In this document: positions 9,848 through 17,470 of the stretch, piece by piece
Layout of the letters: each line of letters starts with the position of its first letter
Position numbering within the stretch: position 1 is the first letter of the stretch
NCBI RefSeq assembly: GCF_009766085.1
Contig: NZ_LMUF01000006.1
Location: 156,202-220,201 of the forward strand
DNA from: Burkholderia sp. S171
GTDB taxonomy: Bacteria; Pseudomonadota; Gammaproteobacteria; Burkholderiales; Burkholderiaceae
Length of the DNA stretch: 64,000 nucleotides
Direction: 5' to 3'
Notes under the pieces: model-generated
Databases searched by the model: none
What the model was told of the DNA's origin: nothing
The model's input: only the letters and a program-made list of their open reading frames with translations
Translations under genes and position numbers: made by a program

Positions 9848-10662
9848 ATGGACGACAACGACAAAATCGCCCTGGTTGCAACGTGGCTGAATGAAGCGGA
9901 TGGCCTTCTTATCACCGCAGGCGCAGGAATGGGCGTCGATTCCGGACTGCCGGATTTCCTCGGTCCAGAAGGATTCTGGCGTGCCTATCCCGCGTTGAGG
10001 GCACACGGGATGTGCTTCCACGACATCGCATCACCAGCCGCGCTCAAGAAGTCGCCAACGCTGGGCTGGAGCTTCTATGGGCATCGGCTTGCGTTGTATC
10101 GGGCGACGGAACCCCACGAAGGTTTTCGCATTCTCGCCAGTTGGGCCGCGCGCATGACGCAAGGAGCCTCGTGTTCACAAGCAACGTAGACGGACAGTTT
10201 CAGAAGGCAGGTTTCACGGAAGAGCGCATCCATGAATGCCATGGCTCGATTCACCGCCTGCAATGTATCGACGCATGCACAGGCGAGACGTGGGCCGCCA
10301 ATCAGTTTGTGCCGCGCTTGGAGGCCATATCCTGCCGGCTAGAAGACCCGGTGCCATGCTGCCCGCATTGTGGAGAAATCGCACGGCCAAACATCGTTAT
10401 GTTCGGTGATTACGACTGGATCGAAACGCATTTCGAACGGCAGCGCTCGCGGCTTTATGCGTGGCTATCCGGTACAAAGAAACTGTTGGTCGTCGAGCTT
10501 GGTGCGGGCTCCGCTATCCCGACCGTGCGCGCGATGAGTGAGCGCAATCCGCCGCGGGTGGTTCGAATCAACCCCCGCGAATCGTCGATATCGCCACGAA
10601 CCGGTATCGGGATCGCGATGGGTGCCTTAGATGCCCTTCAGCAGATTGACGCAGCGCGATGA
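9848..10662 (+). pseudogene. SIR2-family NAD-dependent protein, single-base frameshift
   Basis: The first frame gives the NAD-binding start GAGMGVDSGLPDF and runs to about 10165. The second frame continues with FTSNVDGQFQKAGF, ECHGSIHRLQC, CPHCG and ELGAGSAIPTVR. The intact paralogue at 13572-14396 reads GAFVFTSNVDG here, so one T has been lost near 10168. Adding one base restores exactly 271 codons plus stop. SIR2 proteins bind NAD and act as deacylases or, in phage defence, as NADases. The family Cys pairs for zinc are present. The break may be real or a homopolymer sequencing error. Confidence 0.85.
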
Positions 10663-10700
10663 GCGCAGCCTGCACGGTTCTTATTAGGACAGGAAAAACG

Positions 10701-10945
10701 ATGACCAGTGAAAGAGCGTTGGTCTGCGCAGCAGACTATATTCGGCAAGCTGACTCGATCATCATTGCTGCCGGCGCGGGAATGAGCGTCGATTCGGGCT
10801 TGCCAGATTTTCGGAAGAACGGGTTGTAGAAGGCCACGGCACGATCAATACGCTCCAATGCACTACTCCTTGCACTCATTCACTATGGCCTACGGGCGTT
10901 CTTCCGCGCGACCTGAAAGCGCAGCAACTCGCGTGCGATTCTCGG
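10701..10945 (+). pseudogene. Second SIR2 remnant with internal deletion
   Basis: A clear start with AGGA upstream encodes a SIR2 N-terminus (IIAAGAGMSVDSGLPDF) and stops after about 42 codons. Directly after, in another frame, comes EGHGTINTLQC, the catalytic-His region of SIR2. About 80 residues between the two are missing. It follows the frameshifted SIR2 gene by 38 bases, so the two were a tandem pair. Confidence 0.75.
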
Positions 10946-11044
10946 CGTAAGGCATCGCCCCAGACTTCCCGCATACGTTGAACAAGTGTTAGGTCTGCGC
11001 TTTCCAGCCTAATTGAGGGATGCTTCAAGAGCCGACGCCCGTCG

Positions 11045-12349
11045 CTAGATTCGGCCGTGACCTTTTAATCCAGCCAAGACTAGCTCGCACTGACAGGATC
11101 CTCTTATGCCCGAGGTTCCAGCGTCAGGGACAGGAAGGAAGTCGCTCACAATCTGAGCCCAGCTTTTCACGGGTGGCTTGCCAGCATCGCGCGTCGCCTC
11201 GATATGACGTAACCCTTTGATTTCCAAAAGTCCCAGCACTGCTGAATCGACCAACTCTTCGCTAACCCGCAGGACACCACCTCGGACTGACTTCAGGTGT
11301 TTATGGATGCCGCCGAAGTCATGTAAATGACGGTTTCGTGATATGTCCGCGTTCCCGCTGACTGACGTCGGGAGCTGGACTACTGTCGACAGATTGGTCT
11401 CCTGACAAACGAAATCGCCATCAATCTCGGTGATGTGAAACGGGAACTGCCCGTCTGGAAAAACGTCTCCAAATATAACTAGGCTTTCACCCAAGCGATA
11501 CTCGCCGCCCTTAAATTTGGTGTAGTTCCGTATGCCCCACCGCGCGAGCCAATTCTCGGGAGTCGGATTCGTGGACTGAGCTTCGCCGTTATGGTCGGCC
11601 GTAAGCGGTCGACTGAGAACGCGAGGACCAGGACACTCGTCTCTGAGTGCCTCGGGAATTGTATTTACCCATTCCGCCTGGTCGTACCGCGCTGGGCCAA
11701 GCAACGCGCCAAACCCTTCGGCGAGTGCTGTCGCCATGTATGCTCCGAGCGCCCGCTTGGGAATATGATGCAGAACCGTGTTGGTCGTCCATAACCCAAG
11801 AATTCCGGTGACAGGCGCTGCCAGCCCATGCGTTGCCGCCCATTCTAGGGCGGCCTGGTGCACAAAAGCCGCCTCCAGAGCAGGCGCATTTACGCCCACG
11901 CTTGCCTTGCGGTAAGGCACATATAGCAAGCGTCGTTGGATTGCCTCGAGTGACATGGCGAACACATCAAAGCGGTAATGCGCTGTTCCGCACGCCATCA
12001 AAAAATCGTTTGCTGTTTGTTCCGCGTCTTCTTCAGACGAGCAATATGGACCAAACAATTTAGCTACATGGTCGCGGCCGGCCGTCATGACGTAGACCCC
12101 CCATTCACCTGGCGCGCCGCTGAACCGGATTGACTTGTAGCAGTAAAAGTGCGCCGGACTTCCGAATAGAGGGGTTGATAACCCCTCGGTTTCTTGCGGG
12201 TTTGAATCACCACCGCCCGGTCGCGCTGCCGGCTCCAAGGAGCGATTGTTTCTTTCCCCGTCGGAATCTAAATGCTCTGCCCGTTCATTAACGCGCCGTT
12301 GGACAGCGTGCCAGTAATTATCGATTGCGCTCACGAGGTGTTCCTGCAA
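11045..12349 (-). CDS. Unknown 434-residue protein with LRR-like phage-type C-terminus
   Basis: The N-terminal 60 residues are low-complexity (GGGDSN region), followed by an unrecognised globular part. The C-terminal third (from about residue 310) resembles the leucine-rich-like module seen in many uncharacterised phage proteins, with GIHKHLKSV and AVLGLLEIKGLRHIEA and a tail of the type CQCELVLAGL. That likeness is from memory and needs a profile search. It is the last gene of a minus-strand run that includes intact SIR2 and the 322-residue repeat protein, so shared function is possible. Confidence 0.7.
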   Translation of the reverse strand: MQEHLVSAIDNYWHAVQRRVNERAEHLDSDGERNNRSLEPAARPGGGDSNPQETEGLSTPLFGSPAHFYCYKSIRFSGAPGEWGVYVMTAGRDHVAKLFGPYCSSEEDAEQTANDFLMACGTAHYRFDVFAMSLEAIQRRLLYVPYRKASVGVNAPALEAAFVHQAALEWAATHGLAAPVTGILGLWTTNTVLHHIPKRALGAYMATALAEGFGALLGPARYDQAEWVNTIPEALRDECPGPRVLSRPLTADHNGEAQSTNPTPENWLARWGIRNYTKFKGGEYRLGESLVIFGDVFPDGQFPFHITEIDGDFVCQETNLSTVVQLPTSVSGNADISRNRHLHDFGGIHKHLKSVRGGVLRVSEELVDSAVLGLLEIKGLRHIEATRDAGKPPVKSWAQIVSDFLPVPDAGTSGIRGSCQCELVLAGLKGHGRI

Positions 12350-12510
12350 AAGGTGCGAGGCAGTTTAGCAAGTAGCGGTCATGCTCAATGTGCTGCAGAC
12401 CGCACCTGCCGAAACATAGACTCTCGCCGGAGAAGTCCTGATTTCGGTTGTAATGTGGAAAAGCGATGCGACGCCCAGCCGCCTTTATTTCGCTTGGTTA
12501 GGGCCTCGAA

Positions 12511-13479
12511 TCAGACCTTAGTGTGGAGTGCCACGCCAACGATGCATGGCCCGAACACCAGGTCATTGCGATTCTCCCACTCCAGCGTAAAGCTTCCTCC
12601 GCTCCAGCGCATGACCTTCTGCCGCAGTGGGAAATGTGGGTCAGCAAATGGAATTAGCCGAAGCGGTCCATAGCTGCCCCATTCGACTGCTCCTCTGCGC
12701 CCATTGCCTACGGTGAGAAGCGTTGCCCCCAAAAGCTCACGCCCTTCGTGCGCAGCAAGTAATTCCAGCGACTCTTCAGGGATGGCCGCGACAATCGGCG
12801 AGTTAGCCCATTCCGGCAACGTCTGGGAGACTGCCACGCCCACCCAGCCTTCTCTCAACCGTAAGAGACCTGGGCGTAGCGGCGCACGCCATGGCAAACC
12901 CAAGCGGCGCGCCCTGTGGACGATAGGTGGCGCTGTTGGATACTTAAGTGCCATTGCAGGCCAATCGCCTATGCGAAAGAGTGCGGGCTCGATGAACCGG
13001 TAGTCGCCCAGCGCGTTGCTTGCCCACCGCAGGGTGACGAGGCCATCGCGCGACACGTACATTTCCTTCTCGCAGGTGGCTCTCACTTGGGTTAGTGGCC
13101 AGAGCGGTCTGTTGTCATAGAGCCCCCACGCGGTGCCGTGAACACGCTTCCATGACTTCGCCCACGTTCGCCGTTCTTCGCTCGAGACCACACTAGGATA
13201 ATGCTCGCCCGTGCTGATATCGCGCACCCCGCCAAACGGCAAAGCGAGCAGCAGCTGCCCATCGAAGTAATGTTCTGCCCAACGCCCGCCGACGCCGTAC
13301 GGGCTGCTAGGCTCGAGCGTCTCCCGATGCATCTTCTCCAAGATGCCGAGGGACTCTGCGGGCAGCGCCATCATTATTGGGTGCCCAATCCAGCTCGAGA
13401 CGTCGTGGCTCACCTCCAGATACAGGATATTCGCCCGGGGCTCAAGCTTCTCTGGGTCGATGAAGAATGTCTCCGTCAT
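12511..13479 (-). CDS. Unknown 322-residue protein with two homologous halves
   Basis: No known domain is recognised. The two halves repeat each other: SWIGHPIMMALPAESLGIL (near residue 30) matches EWANSPIVAAIPEESLELL (near 215), each followed by a Gly-rich turn and a LLLALPF/LRLIPF strand; VTLRW pairs with FTLEW. No signal peptide or membrane segment is seen. It lies 92 bases downstream of intact SIR2 on the same strand, so it is likely co-transcribed with it. Confidence 0.7.
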   Translation of the reverse strand: MTETFFIDPEKLEPRANILYLEVSHDVSSWIGHPIMMALPAESLGILEKMHRETLEPSSPYGVGGRWAEHYFDGQLLLALPFGGVRDISTGEHYPSVVSSEERRTWAKSWKRVHGTAWGLYDNRPLWPLTQVRATCEKEMYVSRDGLVTLRWASNALGDYRFIEPALFRIGDWPAMALKYPTAPPIVHRARRLGLPWRAPLRPGLLRLREGWVGVAVSQTLPEWANSPIVAAIPEESLELLAAHEGRELLGATLLTVGNGRRGAVEWGSYGPLRLIPFADPHFPLRQKVMRWSGGSFTLEWENRNDLVFGPCIVGVALHTKV

Positions 13480-13571
13480 GCTCGCCCCTTGTTTTCAAAG
13501 TTCAACGATTCCTGCCAACTTTCGCTGTTGCCACCGATGAATTGACATGTCGGTTCCTGAAGACTATCGCC

Positions 13572-14396
13572 CTATAGAGAATTCAGGCGTTCATCAAGGT
13601 GCCGCAAACCGTCTAGCGCACCATCTGCGAATCCGACGCCAAAGTGAGGCGCAATCGCCTCCTCGCGGGGATTAATTCGAATAACACGCGGGCCATGCCT
13701 CTCGCTGAATCGGCGAACAGTCGGCAATGCCTTGCCTGCACCTAGTTCGACAACAACAAGTCGCTGGGGCGCTTGCAACCAGGCATCCAGTCGGCTTATC
13801 TGGCGCTCGGCGTATTTTTCGACCCACCCCCAATCTCCGAACATAAGAATGTTGGGTCGCGCCAGCTTTCCACAGTGCGGGCACAGCGGCATTCCGTTCG
13901 TGAGCCGCCCCGTGGCTTCGCTGATTTCCGGGTTGAAACCTTGCGCCGGCCAGGCGTCGGTCGAACAAGGCTCGGTGCATTGAAGCGAGTGAATGGTGCC
14001 GTGGCAATCAGCCACCTGCGACGCAGCAAACCCAGCCTTCTGAAACTGCCCATCGACGTTACTCGTAAACACGAAAGCGCCATGCTGCATCCTGGCCGCC
14101 CATTTCCGTAAAATGCCAAAACCAGCGTGGGGCTCTGTTTCACGATAGAGCGCAAGACGGTGCCCATAGAAACCCCAGGCAAGCGTCGGCAGCTTCGAGA
14201 AGCTCGCCGGATTAGCGATGTCTTCAAAAGACATGCGGTGATGCTCGAGCGCCGGGTAGGCGCGCCAAAATCCCTCGGCGCCGCGAAAATCGGGCAAGCC
14301 CGAGTCCACGCCCATGCCTGCGCCTGCGGTGATGAGCAGCCCGTCTGCTTCACGGAGCCAGTTAGCTGCCTTGTCGATTTTCTCTTCAGCGTCCAT
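13572..14396 (-). CDS. SIR2-family NAD-dependent protein (intact copy)
   Basis: A 274-residue protein. NAD-binding GAGMGVDSGLPDF lies near residue 22, TSNVDGQFQKAG near 110, the catalytic-His context DCHGT near 131, zinc-type cysteines in LQCTEPC and CPHCG, and a C-terminal VVELGAGKALPT. The start at 14396 has GGAAG six bases upstream; a start nine codons earlier is possible. The role could be protein deacylation or NAD depletion; in an island with McrBC the second is attractive but inferred. It is first in a minus-strand run with the 322- and 434-residue genes. Confidence 0.88.
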   Translation of the reverse strand: MDAEEKIDKAANWLREADGLLITAGAGMGVDSGLPDFRGAEGFWRAYPALEHHRMSFEDIANPASFSKLPTLAWGFYGHRLALYRETEPHAGFGILRKWAARMQHGAFVFTSNVDGQFQKAGFAASQVADCHGTIHSLQCTEPCSTDAWPAQGFNPEISEATGRLTNGMPLCPHCGKLARPNILMFGDWGWVEKYAERQISRLDAWLQAPQRLVVVELGAGKALPTVRRFSERHGPRVIRINPREEAIAPHFGVGFADGALDGLRHLDERLNSL

Positions 14397-14625
14397 AAAT
14401 ATCTTCCGATATGCGCTCACCACTGGGCGGCTTTACAAACGTTTCTAGCATAAGCAGCCTCAGGCTCCCACGGCACTCAGTCGGCTGTCTCTTCGTTAGT
14501 CCGTCAGAATGGGACCACCCCCAAAAGACGATCCTGGTGCACGGATCGACTCACTACCCGCACGGCGAAGCAAACCTTGACTGGATTGCCAAAGGTTTCC
14601 CCTCAAGGAGTGAATCGACGCCTTT

Positions 14626-14832
14626 CTAGTCGGCGGCTTGCCAGATCAGCGCCGCCAGTTGGTTACCTGTTCCGACTACGCTGAAGTTGACGTCGCGCGT
14701 TATGTTGGTCTTCGGATCGTATTCTCCAAGCCGGCTGAATTGCGCATCACGCGCAATTCGCTTGCCATCTGCCTCCGTGTCGATTACGCCGATCATGGTG
14801 TATTGACTGTTGCGGACGATTTCTCTGCTCAC
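14626..14832 (-). CDS. Small protein of three short beta-type repeats
   Basis: A 68-residue protein with GTG start and AGAGAGG six bases upstream. Three related units of 17-20 residues are visible: RNSQYTMIGVID, RDAQFSRLGEYD and RDVNFSVVGTGN. Such short aromatic/Gly repeats suggest a small beta structure. It lies 59 bases downstream of the 136-residue gene on the same strand. Function unknown. Confidence 0.6.
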   Translation of the reverse strand: MSREIVRNSQYTMIGVIDTEADGKRIARDAQFSRLGEYDPKTNITRDVNFSVVGTGNQLAALIWQAAD

Positions 14833-14891
14833 GTAAGACCTCTCTCTGTGTGGTGTTCAATGCGGTGGACGGATATACGGATTTGGGCTAT

Positions 14892-15302
14892 CTAGAACTT
14901 CTCAGCCCACGCTTCCCAAAAGCCCGGTTCATCGTGATGGGCATTCTTCATTGCGAAGTCCAGCGGGACGGCGTAAAACCGGACGTCCTCGAAACGCCCT
15001 GTGCCGTTCGGATGCTCCAGGAATGCTTGCACTTTTTGATACTGCCAATCATCGGTATCAAACCGGACATCAATGAAAATCTCGCCCGCATAGGAACGCA
15101 GCGTGGTCTCCGATGCATAGGGTCCACATTCCTGCCACGGAATCAATTCGTCATCGAACCACTGCAGGATTCTCGTGCGCACCTCGACCGTCTTATAATC
15201 CTCACGATATGGTCGCTCAGCGCGCATAAAAGCCAGAAACAGCACGTCCCGCTGACGCTGGCGTCCGATGGCATCTATGTACTCGCGCAATACGGGCATC
15301 AC
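14892..15302 (-). CDS. Unknown 136-residue acidic protein
   Basis: A compact, acidic, aromatic-rich soluble protein (EIFIDVRFDTDDWQYQ) with no recognised domain. GAGGAGG just upstream of the start gives a strong ribosome site; the start could be either of two consecutive ATGs. The upstream frame stops in the TGATG that overlaps the start, so coupling to an upstream gene is likely. The next gene downstream is the 68-residue repeat protein. Confidence 0.65.
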   Translation of the reverse strand: MMPVLREYIDAIGRQRQRDVLFLAFMRAERPYREDYKTVEVRTRILQWFDDELIPWQECGPYASETTLRSYAGEIFIDVRFDTDDWQYQKVQAFLEHPNGTGRFEDVRFYAVPLDFAMKNAHHDEPGFWEAWAEKF

Positions 15303-15308
15303 GCCTCC

Positions 15309-15677
15309 TCAAGGTTGATCGCTACAAAAAGTCTTCGATCTCTGCTCAGTCCAAGCACAGCGTGCGGGTCCATCGCTGCTGAAACAGACGTACGGCGAAA
15401 TGCCGCTCGCGCCAGGCGACTGATCCTGAAAAGTGCCATCGAAAGATGTCCATACCTGCTTTCGCAATCCAATCTTATCGTCTGCGAACGGCATGAGCGT
15501 TTCTCTGTGGGCCCTGCAGGCACTTGAAGATGCTTCAATGCGACGGAGCAGACCTTTCATTAAGCTGAGCACCGGTACTGGAACAGCCACGGCGCGGTCG
15601 TGCGCATCGACGCCACTGATCACGCTGATGGACCTCCAGCCACGGGAAATTGCTAACGGGTTGGATATATCCGTCAA
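15309..15677 (-). CDS. Doubtful upstream open frame, possibly frameshifted
   Basis: A 122-residue frame with a TTG start. Its first 70 residues look protein-like; the rest does not. A second minus-strand frame covers the last part and ends exactly in the TGATG start of the next gene. A real gene broken by a frameshift near 15430 would explain both. No domain is recognised. Confidence 0.3.
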   Translation of the reverse strand: MTDISNPLAISRGWRSISVISGVDAHDRAVAVPVPVLSLMKGLLRRIEASSSACRAHRETLMPFADDKIGLRKQVWTSFDGTFQDQSPGASGISPYVCFSSDGPARCAWTEQRSKTFCSDQP

Positions 15678-15775
15678 CCACCGAATATGACTTTATCCGC
15701 CGTTCCTTAACGCACGGCCAGACTGGGAACGCGACTACCTACGTCACGTCAATGAGGCCATAGTGGCGCACAAAT

Positions 15776-15845
15776 GAGACAAACGGCGTCTCAATTAAAG
15801 TGAGCGGATAGCGACACCTTTTTTGTCGGGGTCGAATCTATAATC
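15776..15845 (+). promoter_or_regulatory. Operator-like repeat and -10 box before WYL gene 1
   Basis: An inverted repeat TGAGAC-N7-GTCTCA lies at 15776-15794 and a perfect TATAAT at 15840-15845, about 50 bases before the WYL start. No good -35 box is seen. The arrangement fits an autoregulated promoter, which is an inference. Confidence 0.45.
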
Positions 15846-15896
15846 GACGGCGTCCCGCAAAGCGTCTCCTCTAAACATTCAGATATTCGCCCCACC

Positions 15897-16955
15897 ATGT
15901 CCTCGACTCTCGACGAAGCGATCCTTAGAATTCTGCCGAGCGAACGCGACGCAATCGCTTGGCTATCTACTCCGGATATTTACCGGCGGCTTGAAGAGCG
16001 AGGTCATCGCGTAGGATATGTAAGGAAGGTGCTGCGACATCTGTCGGCGCTAGAACGCGACAAGCTGGTGATTTCAGCGGAAAACGGCCGCGAGTTACTT
16101 TGGCAGCGAAAGCCATGGCTACAGGGCGCGCGCGATGGCATGAAACTCATGGGTGCGTCTGAAGCCCTCGCATTTCACGTATTGCAGCAGTTCTCGAGCA
16201 ACAAGCTTCCAGGAGCGGTTACGCGGGATATAGAGCCGCTCTTTCAGGCAGCTCAGGCCAGACTCGCGCAGGAAAAGGACGACAACGACGTTTATCGATC
16301 ATGGCCCGAAAAGATCGCCTCGGTTGACGGGACGTTCGCGTTGATTCGGCCGTCCATTAAGCCCGACGTCTTTCAGGCTGTCGCGACTGCCACGTTCTAC
16401 GAACGCGAGTTGCTCGTCAGATATCGAGCTGCTCACAAAGGTGAGCAGCCCACTGCACCGGATGAAAAAGCACTGTGGCCGCTCGCGTTAGTCGAGTCAG
16501 CGGGCGTCATGTATATGGTCGCTCAGGATCCGATGCGGCCACCGCGCCCAGAGAGAAACAAACCTGAATGGCTGCGCTCGCTGTATCGCCTAGACAGGAT
16601 CGTAGCGGTGCGCGAATCCGGCGCCCCGTTTAACTACCCTGCTGACTTTCGGTTATCGAAATACATTCAGGAAGATCAAGCGTTCAGTTTTCAGACTGAA
16701 CCGCCTGTGCGGCTAGAGATCGCCTTTATGGATAACACGGGCAATCACTTGAAAGAGTCGCGCATGGCGAAGGATCAGGAAAGCAGGATGCTCGACGATG
16801 GTCGCTTCTGGGTGTCAGGAACGGTTACTCCGAGCCTCAAGCTGCGCTGGTGGCTTCGATCGTTAGGTGCGAACGTGGAGATCCTCGCACCTGAATCGTT
16901 GAGGAAAGAATTTGCCGACGACTACAAGAAATTGGCCAAGTGCTATAGCCGATAG
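15897..16955 (+). CDS. WYL-domain transcriptional regulator 1
   Basis: A 352-residue protein. The N-terminal 75 residues form a winged helix ([21 protein letters not shown] region). The WYL domain follows, with [12 protein letters not shown] near 180-190 and [16 protein letters not shown], and a C-terminal WCX-like part ending [23 protein letters not shown] regulators sense nucleic acid or nucleotide ligands and often control phage-defence loci such as BREX. It lies upstream of the AddAB-like pair on the same strand and is paralogous to the gene at 24302. Confidence 0.88.
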   Translation: MSSTLDEAILRILPSERDAIAWLSTPDIYRRLEERGHRVGYVRKVLRHLSALERDKLVISAENGRELLWQRKPWLQGARDGMKLMGASEALAFHVLQQFSSNKLPGAVTRDIEPLFQAAQARLAQEKDDNDVYRSWPEKIASVDGTFALIRPSIKPDVFQAVATATFYERELLVRYRAAHKGEQPTAPDEKALWPLALVESAGVMYMVAQDPMRPPRPERNKPEWLRSLYRLDRIVAVRESGAPFNYPADFRLSKYIQEDQAFSFQTEPPVRLEIAFMDNTGNHLKESRMAKDQESRMLDDGRFWVSGTVTPSLKLRWWLRSLGANVEILAPESLRKEFADDYKKLAKCYSR

Positions 16956-17470
16956 CGGTTCGCGGTCTTGACATCGAGAACTGTGATTTGAGGCCTTAGG
17001 TTTCGTTCCATCTTACCGTTGACGATTGCTGCAGACGTCAACAGTAGGCTGCAGCAGCAAGGGAATCACGCAGAGCGCGGCAATTACGCTCGTTTGTAAG
17101 GCTTGCTGTCTGCCGAGCTTGAGTTCGCCGATCAATCAAAAATCGGAACCAATCGTTTGCAATCGAGACACTTTCTGTCTTATTCACCTCACATACTCTC
17201 TCGTGACCGCGATCAAATCAATTAAACTCGATGCGTCAGATCGCGCCGGTATACAAATTGTTGCCGGTTACCCTCCAAGGAAACAGTCAATTGAGAATTG
17301 CTTGGTATTTTCCAGGGAATGCATTCAGCGAATGGGCCGACCTTCACAGCGAAGTGCCGCTGAAGCTCCGCACGCGATATTTCTAGAGTTGAGAATCGAG
17401 ATCTGCGGCGACCTCCTAATCGCTCGTGCCACTAGGCAACAAAATAATAACCACATTGAGGAGATCGGCG
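16956..17470 (+). other. Gap between WYL gene 1 and AddB-like gene
   Basis: About 515 bases with no convincing gene. An imperfect inverted repeat around CTGCAG occurs near 17023-17062. The gap is AT-richer than the genes around it and probably holds the promoter of the nuclease pair, though no clear boxes were found. Confidence 0.4.
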
